Shown in pieces: positions 1 through 24,709 of a DNA stretch of 62,500 nt (positions within the stretch are counted from its first letter, which is position 1; every line of letters starts with the position of its first letter). Where the stretch lies: assembly GCF_964340395.1 (NCBI RefSeq), contig NC_135570.1:14335322-14397821 (forward strand), in the 5' to 3' direction. Under the pieces are notes generated by a model that had not been told where the DNA came from, did not search any database, and worked only from the letters and a program-made list of their open reading frames with translations. The DNA is from Glandiceps talaboti (Eukaryota > Hemichordata > Enteropneusta > Spengelidae). The translations under genes were made by a program, and so were the position numbers.

Positions 1-2079
1 ATCACTTGTACGTCTAGCCATGATGATATCTACCAACAGACGAGTTTGTTTGCAACAATGAATATTGCATGTCCTTTCAGCGGTGTTATCAAAGTGAACT
101 ATTATTCAACTTTGCCACTGAGTAGGCAATGTTGTGACTACTAATACTATAGCTTAATTTTTGTCACTGCATTAGGACAAGTTCAGGAATGTACAGTGTT
201 GCTGTATTTCATTGTTGATACTTCGAAGCACTGAATTACTAGATGAATCACCAATATTCTATAACAGTGTACTGTATGTAGTTCACTTTTAAAAGAAAAC
301 TATTCTTGTGAGTCACCACACCACATAGTAAGAGATAGAGGAACACCAAATTTTGATGCGTCACTAGAAATTGTGTGCGTCAGTGGCACATCAAATTGGC
401 TTCGAGGGCACACTGATAAAAACATCTACATGTATTTATTTTGTATAGCGCACTTTCTATTATACAAATATTCAAAAGCATTGAACAAGAACAAATAAAA
501 ATTAAAAGCATTGGGAAAATGAAATGAAATGAAATGAAATACATGATGGTATAAATAGTAATATATAATTCTAGTATTCCTATAATTCTACTGCGAAATG
601 TCTTCAAGTGTGTTTTGTCATCAAGAGATATGGGTTTTTATAAGGTCAGTGTTCTCCTAACACTGTTTTGATATCCTAGGATGCTGTTTGTTGAATTGCT
701 TGGCGACAGAATGGCTGAATCAATAGAAAACAAGCTTTTATCATTACAGATAGAACCTGCTATTTTGCATACATGCAATGAGTAAATCATATGAAATGGT
801 CATATCGTTCGTCTATAGAGTCAAACCTATTATGGTAACTACCTCGTCAACCTTTCACTGCTTCCAAGGTAGAATTCTGTCATTTTTCTCTGTGGTATCC
901 AGTGTATACTCAAAAAGAACTGTCTTTGATCTTTCAGTGTGCATTTTGTGTAGAGGAAATTACTGGCTGAATTGAAGCTGAAATTAGCCATAAATGTAAA
1001 AATGTAATTGCGTACTTTGTTGTGGAAGGCCGAGGGGGAAGTGGTATGACGGCATATAAAAGACTGTTGTCAATTTGTGTGTCACAATGCAGGAGTCGAT
1101 AAAAGTGTGATTTATTTTTTGTCGTTAAAACTTACCCTCACAGATGCACCTAGATATGAATTTCCAGGCACCAGCCATCAGTATAGTGTTGCGCTTCACT
1201 TAATGCCTCATTAGACGGTCAGATTGCTTCTAACCCATTTCAATGTTTGAAGTATAATTTCAGTAAATTGGTCCAACTATTGGTCAGTACTAGACTGTTT
1301 TACAGACAGAATAGGAACTTCCTAAAGCTTGGCTTATCGTCAGCCTTGGCTATACGACTTGATAATACTATGTTGTACATACATAAATGAATTATCGGAA
1401 ACAGTATATTATGATGGTGAACACGAGAAGTGTCTGGGCTAGACTTGTTAACTTCCGTGGCATGGCTAAATTCCATGTGGCATATTAAAAAGTGGTGTTC
1501 TGTCAATTCAGATACTAGACAGCTACATTTTACTATTACCAGCATGAGATATGCAAAAGGTATGGAAAGAGCAAAAAGCCGGCATAAAAATTGTAATTCG
1601 TGATATTATGGACATTGTTGGAAATGCAGGAACAGCTGGTAAGAGTAATAAAATTATATTCAACAAATGGGAGCATATGTTTGATTTTAAAGGACCATAA
1701 CTCTCTGCCAGGATTTTGCATTATAATTAGTAACTTCTCTTATCAATGAAGCCATACAGATTACATACTGAGGGATAGTTCTTTTTTTCAGAACCAACTT
1801 TGTCCATGGCACTTTCAAGCACCTGTTTTTCATGCTCTAATATTATTATCCCAATTGGACATTGTTCTTTCAAGATAATGATCATCTTCTGTCTGTGATA
1901 CTGGCATCTCTTCTGCCTTTTTTTCTCAGTGACCACCAATATGTTTTCTGTTACAATGAAACCCCTACTACACATATGATTTGTATATAGGTAAACAACC
2001 TCGCCATGACCTCACATTCCTGTGTAAATGTGAAAGGTTAAAGGTCAAACCAAGGACAAGACTTGCATTAATGTATACG
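1..2079. other. Non-coding stretch, probably hnRNP intron 1
   Basis: No exon is recognisable here. It holds a partial hAT-type MITE (299-415) and a short GAAAT microsatellite (517-540). Because the hnRNP gene downstream enters the window in the middle of RRM1, this stretch is most simply part of an intron of that gene. That placement is inferred, not seen. Confidence 0.4.
299..415 (+). mobile_element. hAT-type MITE, family A, left-truncated copy
   Basis: The right two thirds match the copy at 51636-51805: a TTGTGAGTCACCAC segment, then a GTAAGAGATA segment, then the right terminus ending GAGGGCACACTG. The left terminus is missing or too diverged to place, and I see no target-site duplication. 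Confidence 0.7.
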
Positions 2080-2371
2080 TTAACACTTTCACCGCGGGAG
2101 GGCGTATTCTGCGCCAACGGGTAGACTGCGGGAGGCGCGTAAACTCGCCAAGATCGAATACGTTACTATACGTTGTGTTGGTAGGTCGTATCATGTTTGT
2201 TAGTTGTTTCCTCAAGCCTATATTTACATGTGTGATAGAGGTCAACCTCATATTGAGCATGCGTGAAAAACTTGTTGACAAACGGCGCCATAACTTGAAG
2301 TTTTGTTGTTGACATTTCTGTCGATCGCGATCGTATTCAAATTCAAATTTTCCGACAAATGGTATTTAAAA

Positions 2372-3276
2372 ATGGCATCACGGTCACAGTACAACACTGA
2401 TGTAGCCCTAGATCGCGTCTTTCAAGACACCGACAGTGAAAATTGGTCTAGCGACGATGAAAGTGTATCGGATGACGATGGCAGAAGTAATTTTGTAAAC
2501 ATTCAAACGACGACATAATCTCTGAACCAGAATTAGAAGATGAACCCACACAACATAGACAGGTGCCGAGACAGGAAGGTAGGCGTCAACGTAATAATAA
2601 TAGAGGTTGCAACGAAGACATCCGGTGGATGCTGTACGATGTAAACGACCATTATACGCCTAACTGGCTGCCAATGTATAATCGCCGGCGAGGTATATTA
2701 GTCGATGTTGATGGCTTCGAACCCGTAGATTTCTTTGAGCTTTTTTTTCCCGACGATGCATTTCAGTTAATTGCAGACGAAACCAATCGGTATGCGTTGC
2801 AGTTTTCTGATGACCCATCGATTGATGAGTTGCCGTTCAGGTCAAGGTTTCGACAGTGGAGTGAGACGTCAGTAGATGAAGTGAAAGCTGTCGTAGCATT
2901 ACAAATACTGATGGGGCTATGCCAGAAACCAGTTTTATCTGAATACTGGGGTACGTATCCATACACATGTACTAAGTTCAACAAAATAATGAGAAGAGAC
3001 CGGTTTCTTTTACTACAGTCATTTCTACAAATACAGAAGCCAAGGCTAGCAGAGGCCTACAACAGGTACATGGGTGGAGTTGACTTGCTTGATCAAATGC
3101 TCGGTACATACTCATACCCACATAAGTCTGTAAAGTGGTACCATCCAATATACCACCGTATTCTAGAGGTTGCACTTGTCAATAGTTACATCATGTACAA
3201 AAAGGCTAGTGAGGAAAATAAACTCTCACCAATTAGGTTTCACCAAGAAGTGGTGTGCTGTGCATGTGTGCATTGA
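2372..3276 (+). pseudogene. piggyBac transposase, frameshifted and internally deleted
   Basis: The start at 2372 opens an acidic Asp/Ser-rich N-terminus (SDDESVSDDDG), typical of piggyBac (PGBD) transposases. That frame stops just after ~2490 while homology continues in another frame, so there is one frameshift. From about 2563 the frame is open to 3276 and carries the family core, with residues such as FFELFFPD, MGLCQKP, YWGTYP and MRRDRF. After FLQIQ (about 3033) the protein jumps in frame to the late YNRYMGGVDLLDQM block, which holds the third catalytic Asp of the family. The intervening ~200 or more residues with the first two catalytic Asp are missing, and the C-terminal Cys-rich DNA-binding tail is absent. 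It should be catalytically dead. Family assignment is strong; any host use of the remnant is unproven. Confidence 0.88.
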
Positions 3277-3787
3277 TTTATTAATTTTATTGTATAATGT
3301 GTTCATACAGTACTAAGGATTTTGTAATGTTGAAGTCCAGCACACTACATACTTTTGAAAAAAAATACATGATGATGATAAGGAGATGTCACAGTAATTT
3401 TGAAAAAATAATTGTCACAAGAAATTCTTCCTCAGTATTTGACATAATGTTATGTGTTTAAAAATTGGATACACACACACACACACACACATATGTGTGT
3501 TTGTGTGTGTGTATAGACATACATTGCAGACAAGTCTAATGATTGTATAAATCAATTTGTTAGCTAATCACAGTATATAAATTCCATACGATTGTATATT
3601 TCATTTGAAATAATTGTATATGGAATATATTACCTCAGTATTTGTCATACATGTATATGACGATGTATTATTCACTCACACGCACATGCTGTGCATGTGT
3701 GCATTGATTTATTAATTTTATTTTATGTTGTGTTCATACAGTACTAAGGTTTTTGTAATGTTGAAGTCCAGCGCACTACATACTTAT

Positions 3788-3795
<8 letters not shown>
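3252..3795 (+). repeat. Direct duplication of ~105 bp inside the piggyBac element
   Basis: The segment 3252-3358, starting GTGCTGTGCATGTGTGCATT and overlapping the end of the transposase remnant, recurs at about 3687-3787 with few differences. Microsatellites (AC)n and (AT)n/(GTAT)n lie between and after the copies. Confidence 0.75.
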
Positions 3796-3844
<49 letters not shown>

Positions 3845-4849
3845 TTGTATGTATGGGTTCTACCTATGTGCTAAATTATCTGTACATGATCCAGAGTAGT
3901 CTTCATGATGTTTTTGGAAAGTGTTGACTATCTGTTATGTGTGATGACAAGTATTTACTAACTGGTGCTACTAGCTATGTACATAATACTGTTGCATCAT
4001 GATGATTATTTTAAATGTATCATTATTTATTTACATTATTTATTTACATAAATGACATTTTCATATAATTTGTTTTGTTGACAAGATTGATCATAGCAAA
4101 TGAAATGTATACTTCATTATTTCTAATTTACATGTTATTTTATGAGGTTTATTCACTTTCAAAGTGTTTTTATATATATTAGGGATATACACATTGTTTA
4201 TATCCATTGTTTATATGAATTCATACACTGTATGAATGAAAACTTAAATGTTGATATGAATGTACAAAACAAATTGTAGAGACAAGTTTTCTACCAAAGA
4301 TTAGTTATACTGTGTTACAAATATGTACAGTTTGTAAGTATTTGAATTGTTGAAGAAAATCTTTTGTAATACTGGTCATGAGTATAAAATGTATCTACAC
4401 TAATAATAATAATCATCATCATTTATTTAACTTGGAGAATAATTACTCTTGCAACCTGTTGTTCTCAACAAATGTTTCCCTTGCACAGTCAAACATCATG
4501 TCTGACCTGTATTGATTGCTAGGTATATTTTTTTTTACTTACCTCAACTCATCCGTCCACAATGTATCGAAAATACACACTCAGGAAGATTGCTTATTTG
4601 TTTGTTTGTTTTGAAAGCACAAACATCTCCACATGGCAATGTGTTGTAAAGGATTTATTGATTTAGAAGAGTTATATGTGATACAGGTGTTTATAAAAAG
4701 ACAAATATACAACAGATATGAAGTACATGTTTTTTCCAGCAATTTATTGTAGTGCAATTGCTAGTCTCAAGACTTAACTGTATAAATACACAATTTTTAA
4801 AGCTGAAGAATATCAGGTTTACTGACTTTTCTTTGGAAAATGATTTTTT

Positions 4850-5500
4850 CTCTTCTCAGCTACAATAATAGCAAAGTACTCAGTTATATTTATAGTGTTC
4901 ACAATAGGAAACGCAGGTAATCATTGAAATGTCATACATTTTTTGTAAATATCCAATATGGCCGCCAGTGTCACATGACCTCCCCGCTTGTCATGTGACC
5001 ATTTTGCATTTTTATGTCTCTTTTTAGTGACATGCATCCTGAACATTTTGTCCAGCATACTCATTCAATCACACAGATTTGGATCAGGCATGTAAAGCCA
5101 CCTATCGGTCAAATATGTATTTCAATAAAAAAAGTTTATGTAACAATATATGTGTAGATGCTGTGAATTATTCTAAATACTCCCAAAATGTGTATTTTTT
5201 CTTCTTAGTTAGGATATTTGCAATGTACTAAATACATTTCATAGTGTTCACTAAAGGAAGTACAGGTATTTTTCAAAATACCATACAAATTCTGCATTTT
5301 TTAGTATTTTGTATAAAAATCCAATATGGCCGCCGGTGTCACGTGACTTCCCATGGGGGTCATGTGACCAGTTGGTGTTTTTTATGATGCCCCTCCATAG
5401 TGACATACTTCCTGAAAATTATGTCCACATTACTCGAACAATAACAAAGATATTGATCATGCATGTAAAACTACATTTATAGGGCTGTACTTCCATAGGA
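4850..5500 (+). repeat. Tandem pair of diverged ~340-bp units in the piggyBac 3' region
   Basis: Unit 1 (~4850-5130) and unit 2 (~5195-5490) share, in order, a TTTTTTCTTCT tract, CATAGTGTTCAC, CCAATATGGCCGCC, a CAYGTGAC pair, AGTGACAT and GCATGTAAA. The repeat is diverged, so it is old relative to the TIR similarity. Confidence 0.65.
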
Positions 5501-5553
5501 AACTACGCATAGGAACACATGTATACATATTATCTACGCAGTGAAAGTGTTAA

Positions 5554-7137
5554 AGGTTGCTCAGTTTTCCATATGCTCTCAATTCCGCAATTACATGTAA
5601 AAGGTTTCCCATGACAATATAATTGAATTGACTAAAAAGTTCATAAATGTGACTAAAAATCCACCATTTTAATCTTTTATATGGAAGACAACAATTATAG
5701 ATTTGGCTTTCACCTTCCTGTGGAAATCTAATCGAAGTCAATGGATGCCGATAGGCTATCAGGAAAACACTCGGTGACAGTTTTCATGAAAGTTTATGTG
5801 GAAGATTAATGATAAGTAGCTCTAAATGTGGACAGTCTGAGATGTACCCGGTAGTCGTATATTTTATACTCTCCAACTTCTCCTCCTTGGCATTCATATT
5901 ATTGTAATTATAGCAGACGTAAAATACATCTTCAACTTTCACTGTAAGGTTACATCTTCCCAGATCACGTAGAGCATGCCGTCATCGTTTTCCGTGTGGT
6001 TATCCCAAAGTGCTCCGTACAGGTGAACCATCAGGAAAGGGAAAATAACAGAATAATCATTTGGGAAAAGGAAAAATAGCAGGGATAGAGATAAGTGAAT
6101 AGGTGACACAGAGATTTAGGGAATTGGGAAAAGGGTAAAAGGAAAATGACATGGAAATAGGGACAACTGAATATATGTCTTCTGTACCTCATGTTTATCA
6201 CGGATAGTTTTTAGAAGAATGTCGAGAGAAAAGTTATATGACAAGGAGATATGGACAGTGCACTCTAGTATTCAGTAGAGATTAGAATACTGTTGAATTG
6301 TAAATAGAAAAGGATTATGGAAAGCTAAATGATGGTTTTAAGTTGATAGGCAAGCTCTTCCTCTGTATTGATGGGTATATGCTCATGTCAAAACGGAATC
6401 CTTTTGATCAATAAATGTAAAGATGGTCAATCATTTTCAGACATCTGATTTCCCAGTACAGATGCAGTCTTCTGGCGTAAACTTAGTTGTCTACTGCACT
6501 GAAATACAGTATGCTTAATACAATGGTGATTCCAGCCGAGATTGATATTAAGATTTAGTCCGCCTCATGACTTCCATTTATAAAAGAGCGGCGACGTATT
6601 AAAACCTGCAGACGCCAATACATAAGAAAGAAAATACTTCAAAGACACGGAAGCAAGATTTTGAATTGCAAAAATGGTAATCAGAATGGGAATTGAGTGT
6701 GGTGTTATGAAAGCTGAGCAGCTTTGAGAAAATACTTGTAATCTTTCTAGGAGTGGTTATCCCTCTAGAGATGATCACTTGAATCCATCTGGTAATATTA
6801 GCATATCTTTATATCTTATAGTCCTGTGAGGATAAACATAAGATGTGCATGTGGTCGTCTTGGATATACAGGACAAGTGGATATTATTTACACACACAAA
6901 TACCACAGTCATGATAGAGTAATATTTGTTAGAGCTCTTGGACGAGGAAAATATCAATTTTGTTATGTGAGATTTAGGATTAACATTTATCTGTACGTAT
7001 AATGCATAGTAGGAGTTAGTTATGAATTACTGGCAGTCGCAAGGATTATTATTAAATCTGGGAAAATATTTTTTATAACATGAGTTGTAAAATTAATATG
7101 ATCATACATAGTGGTTATTGGTGATTGAATTACGTAC
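5554..7137. other. Non-coding, no recognisable feature
   Basis: The short open frames here show no family motifs, no convincing exon with splice sites and no repeat structure that I can see. It is probably hnRNP intron sequence. Confidence 0.4.
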
Positions 7138-7307
7138 CAGGGGTGAACAAATCCACTGGTCCTAGGTCCAGGACTAGCGATTTTTTTCGACGGACCTGCA
7201 CAAATTTTACCTTGTACCATTAATTCTTTCAGCAGGACCACTGGATTTTTTAAGGCACTGGTCCAGGGACCACCAGTTCACAAAATGATTTGTTCACCCC
7301 TGCGTAC
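7133..7307 (+). mobile_element. MITE, family E, with CGTAC flanks
   Basis: The element 7138-7302 (165 bp) has TIRs CAGGGGTGAACAAATC and GATTTGTTCACCCCTG, perfect for 16 bp. Both ends abut CGTAC (7133-7137 and 7303-7307), a likely 5-bp target duplication. It is internally palindromic and non-coding. A diverged relative lies at 26826-27032. Confidence 0.8.
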
Positions 7308-7370
7308 ACATGTGATTATATTGTAAAATTGAAATAATCCAAGCTGTTAGTCAAGTTGGCATTAGTGTGA

Positions 7371-7516
7371 AAACAAACTTGTATTGGCAGTAGTCATGGA
7401 AACAAACTTGTATCAGAAGTAGTCATGGAAACAAACTTGTATCGGAAGTAGTCATGGAAACAAACTTGTATTGGCAGTAGTCATGGAAACAAACTTGTAT
7501 GGAAAGTAGTCATGGT
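7371..7516 (+). repeat. Minisatellite, ~29-bp unit, five copies
   Basis: The unit AGTAGTCATGGAAACAAACT plus TGTAT and four variable bases is repeated about five times. Confidence 0.85.
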
Positions 7517-7546
7517 GTGTCCGTTTCATTTCATTGGCTTGTTTCG

Positions 7547-7852
7547 TTTCGTGTATGAAAGATACGCTTTGTGAATTTTTGAGGATAGGAAAACCGACAC
7601 AAATCAAGGTTTTCAAGACACCCCAACCAATCCCATTTTCTTATAAATCAGAAGAACTTTATAAACTCCCATCACCTCTGGCAAGTTTTGCTGAAGATTT
7701 CGTGCATGAAAGATACACATTGTGAATTTTTGATGATAGAAAAAGTGACACAAATCAAGGTTTTCATGACACCCAACCAATCCCATTTTCATATAAATCA
7801 GAAGAACTTTTTCAACTCCTGTCAACTCTGGCAAGTTTTGCTGAAGATTCAG
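7547..7852 (+). repeat. Tandem duplication, ~152-bp unit, two copies
   Basis: The segments 7549-7700 and 7701-7852 are near-identical; each starts CGTGYATGAAAGATAC and ends GGCAAGTTTTGCTGAAGAT. Open frames across it have no family resemblance. Confidence 0.85.
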
Positions 7853-8612
7853 AGTCTGAGAATTATAATGATTCCACTTTGTACATTCTCCTGTCTATCA
7901 ATTGTCTGTAACCACTTTAAAAAACTTAATGAAATCTCCCTGTCAGTGATGTGTAATTGACTTTTGTATCTCATTACTCACTTTGCAATCTCCTGGAATG
8001 TTTAAAAGCCAGAATAAGTTTGTAATCCTTTTCCTACACAACACACTTTGTACCCTAACCTATAAATGTTGAGTTATCATCCCCAGTGTGGAGACTTTTT
8101 TTCCCCTGTTCATGGTAGATTGCCATTGATTGCCTCGTGAATGATTCACATAAGACTGTTTGCTGTGATGAATTCTTGAATGATTCACTTAGGATTGTAT
8201 ACCTGATAAATACTAAACTTTAGAAAGTAATGAATCACTTAGTGGTACTGAAGGTGAATAACTCTCTAGTAAGTGTGGTTAGATGATACAGCACTTTGCA
8301 GTGTTTTTTGCTGAGGGCGATACTTAGATAAAATCTATTGGTTTCCCCTGCCATTTTACTTGGGTCCTCAGACATAATTACCATAGACTCTATGGGGAAA
8401 CTGCCATTTTTACCCCTTTCTCTCGTTCTGTTACTGGAGTTCTCCAACCTTAGCTAAAACACTGACTACAAGATAATCTGAAGGATAAAGCAAACCAAAG
8501 TTTTCCTACTTCCCAGAAGTGTTTGGACGCCAAGCCAGATACTTTGGTGTGTTCTTATATCACAATGTGCATTATGAATAACTTCTCATCAGTGTTCTAA
8601 TACTCTGTCAGT

Positions 8613-8703
8613 CTGGCTGGCTGGCTGGCTGGCTGGCTGGATGGATGGATGGATGGATGGATGGATGGATGGATGGATGGATGGCTGGCTGGCTGGCTGG
8701 CTC
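8613..8703 (+). repeat. Compound microsatellite (GGCT)n(GGAT)n(GGCT)n
   Basis: A run of GGCT units is followed by GGAT units and then GGCT again. The apparent Met-Asp-Gly-Trp reading frame is a by-product of the repeat. Confidence 0.95.
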
Positions 8704-8893
8704 TCTGTATATGGTTCTACATCCATCATGTCGCAATTGTTTTAATTGGCAGGAAAGAATTTATGTATAAATATGAGCTACAAAATCTTTCCAAACATTT
8801 GGTTGCAAAGATGTGCTCTGTTATGTACATGTACCTGCAATACTATTGTTACTAATTTATTAACGTCTTGTGTTCAATTCTTATTATTTTCAG

Positions 8894-21878
<12,985 letters not shown>

Positions 21879-22227
21879 CAATGGGCGCCAGGCAATCAGA
21901 TCATTGCCGACAATTTCAGGTAGGCATGCCACTTCTTATGATTTCACTGTTAAAAAAATTTTGCGACTTGGGTGCCGTTTGCATGGATTTCAAGTTAAAA
22001 TGCTCTTTAAAAAAGTTTTTTCATTTTTCCATCATGTATGTATTTACATTGGCTATGTTACTTTTCTTGATTCCTATATATATAACACATAAAAAAATAC
22101 AGGCATGTGTTTCTGTGTTGTGATTTTTTTTTGCGATCATTGGTATATGATGTACAGCAATCCTGATATATACCCACCACAAACACACCTTTTCAATGAA
22201 CAGCGCACTCTAGTGGTAGGTTATAGC

Positions 22228-22464
22228 AGTCACGTGTATGGCTGGTAAGTGGTTCATGGAATAGTGTCATCCAGTGCACCTCATTTTCGATGAAAAGTAC
22301 AAGCTTCAACTTCAACCTGTGCAAACTACAAACCATTTCATCCACAATTGAACAAGTAGTTATTTTTGAGTTCATATCGGAAGCACTCTGTTTGAGTAAA
22401 ACGATACTTCTGTAAAGGGGAATGACATTCCTTCCTATCACCCAGCCATATGACTGCATACCTA
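22228..22464 (+). repeat. Possible diverged inverted-repeat element
   Basis: Left arm GCAGTCACGTGTATGGCTGG and the reverse complement of the right end, GCAGTCATATGGCTGGG, are similar, with weaker similarity inward (TGTCATYCC). It may be a decayed MITE. Confidence 0.3.
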
Positions 22465-22581
22465 GTATACAATCAAAAGTGCCTTTTTTGTTAGAAAGGT
22501 TGTTTGTCATATGAAATTTATCAGGCAAAAAAAAAAAAAAAATTATTGTGTGTTTCCAATAACATGGCCTCAGAGAATAGG

Positions 22582-22628
22582 TTAGGTAGGTCGGGATTTT
22601 ATTTTATTTTATTTTATTTTATTTTATC
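22582..22628 (+). repeat. (TTTTA)n microsatellite
   Basis: About eight TTTTA units. Confidence 0.85.
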
Positions 22629-23320
22629 GTTTTATTTGCCAATATTTTTGAAAAATATTGCTTCATCCCAAAACCAAACGAAATGTCAGTCAGAATACCC
22701 CTTCTGTGATAGTTTGATGAAATATGTACAGACATCACTGGGGAAAGAAAACAGATGTACATGAAGGTCAAGAAAACAAAGAATTTCTTATCTTTTTGCT
22801 TTAAATGTTCAAAAAATGTTTAGGGTCGGCTTCTTAAACTAGGGGTCAGTCGGGTTATTGGAAATACACAATTTTTGTTTTGTTTTGCTTCATGGGAATA
22901 TTTTTTTGATGCTGAAATATTTGGACATGCTAAAAGAATGATGGAAAAGATACAGTGGTTTATGGGAGTTGAAGTGTAATATTTCAATGAAAAGAAAATG
23001 TTATGATTGAAAACAGTTGTCCTGAACAAAGCAATGATTTTGTGTAATCTGTATGGTTCCACTGATAAGATAGCTCAAATGGGAGAACCTGGGACTGAAT
23101 CATGGGCCTTTAAGTGTGGCGTATTTATCTGTGATGAAACCATTTGACATAGCTATACTTTGTGCAGACCTAATTTTGGATGTTTGAATATGATATGGGC
23201 TGTTTAGTCATTTGATTTTCAATCGTAACTTTTGAGTTTTGTGTTTGCTATTAATAATGTCACTATTCCAAATCAGGAAGTGATAAGACAACATAAAACT
23301 GCTGAACTTAATATCTAACT

Positions 23321-23465
23321 ACATACATACATACATACATACATACATACATACATACATACATACATACATACATACATACATACATACATACATACAT
23401 ACATACATACATACATACATACATACGTGTACATACACACATATGTACAGATAGGCAGACGTGTA

Positions 23466-23522
<57 letters not shown>
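23321..23522 (+). repeat. Compound microsatellite (ACAT)n and (AC)n
   Basis: About 26 ACAT units up to 23426 are followed by a short degenerate stretch and an (AC)n run to 23522. The long Cys/Val/Tyr/Met open frames on the minus strand are artefacts of this repeat. Confidence 0.95.
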
Positions 23523-23526
<4 letters not shown>

Positions 23527-24693
23527 CCAGCTAGGTAGAAGCTCACTATTTCATATTCAAAGACCTTGCTTTGCCTGTACAGTGTGTTGACAGTTTGAAG
23601 TTGTGTGAGCATCTCGAATGAGAAGTAAAACTGCTATACAATATAAATAATTTCACTGGAGTAAAGAAGTAACTATTAACCCCCAACTATTCATTCTATG
23701 ACAGGGCACTATGCAGTGTGAATGAGTTGGCCTCAGCTCTGTACCCAACAAAACTAGCCAACCATTAGTAACTATGGCAACAGAAAAAAAAGGTCAACAG
23801 AGTTTGTTTGAATACAAAATATAGGGAAATAAAGGGATTTTGTTCTGAAATTTAAAAATGAATTTATGAAAATGTAAGGAAAATGGTGCTAGTGTTGTAA
23901 CTTCTTATATGTAATGGTAATGCCAGCAGTGTTGATGAGATCTTTTCACACAGAGCTAGCTACATCAATATCCTTTAAAAAAATGTTTGTTGCCATGTCA
24001 ACCGGTTAAAGGAATGATTCATCACTTGATTTGGGTGTATTTTTGAATGATACCAAAAAGTTGTAATGAATGGCTTCACTGTGGTTTGTGATTGTAGTGG
24101 GGGTGGGCTTACTGGCCCAACCTTGCAATGCAGTTGAAAGGGGAACTCATTGAGTCCAACCTTGGACTGTAGATTGGTGGGTCTAACCCACCCACCTACT
24201 GCAGTGTAAGGTGGTGAGCTCATGTACCCTGGACTGTGCATTGGTGGGGTGACTCACCTTACCAAATATAGAGGTGTCAGTTGTAATTGACAAAATTGTC
24301 TGTTCCCTAAAGAGATATTAAAGTGAAAAACAATAATTTCAACTTTCTCCTTTCCTAGTACAAAATATTGACACAATTTGAACATTTTTTTGCTTTCTTT
24401 ACCTGAAAAGGGGATACATTGAAAGTTTGATTATGAAAAAAATAGTTGGACAACATGTCTCTTTAACTTCCAAGACCCCCCTATTGACAAGTTATCTTGG
24501 TACTGGACTAGCATCTTCAAGTGGTATGGCAATGTGATGTCTGTCCAGTGGAGCATTTCTCATCCATCTACCACCCCATGGACATATGTTAAAATATAGT
24601 ATCTGGGGGAGTCTATCCATGTAACATTGTACAGTAAAATTTATACAATGCAGAGTTTGGGTCCTGTTTAAAAAGAAATTCATGCCAAACATA

Positions 24694-24709
24694 CCACTAG
24701 GGGGCGCTA
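24694..24709 (+). promoter_or_regulatory. Candidate CTCF site
   Basis: CCACTAGGGGGCGCTA is an exact match to the core CTCF consensus of bilaterian animals. It lies in the probable 3'UTR intron of the hnRNP gene. Occupancy is unknown. Confidence 0.45.

Larger units (their letters stand above)
2080..5553 (+). mobile_element. piggyBac-type DNA transposon, decayed, with TTAA duplications
   Basis: The element proper is 2084-5549. Its left terminus reads CACTTTCACCGCG and its right terminus, read inward on the other strand, reads CACTTTCACTGCG, 12 of 13 identical. It is flanked on both sides by TTAA (2080-2083 and 5550-5553), the piggyBac target site. The left part carries a broken transposase (2372-3276). 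The right ~2.2 kb is non-coding and contains two internal duplications. The TIRs look intact but the transposase does not, so it could only have moved with an enzyme supplied from elsewhere. Confidence 0.9.

Noticed and set aside
680-765. Possible exon beginning MLFVELLGDRMAES after a TATCCTAG acceptor
   Set aside because: There is no GT donor at the end of the open stretch and no family match.
7534-7960. Overlapping small open frames with similar peptides (SCMKDT.CEFL)
   Set aside because: They arise from a tandem 152-bp non-coding duplication; the peptides match no family I recognise and no splice sites fit.
8649-8855. Frame starting [12 protein letters not shown]
   Set aside because: It is the (GGAT)n microsatellite.
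1-8893. Search for the missing first hnRNP exon (K-M/I-F-V/I-G-G-L)
   Set aside because: No segment encoding this motif followed by a fitting donor was found, so the exon is taken to lie upstream of the window.
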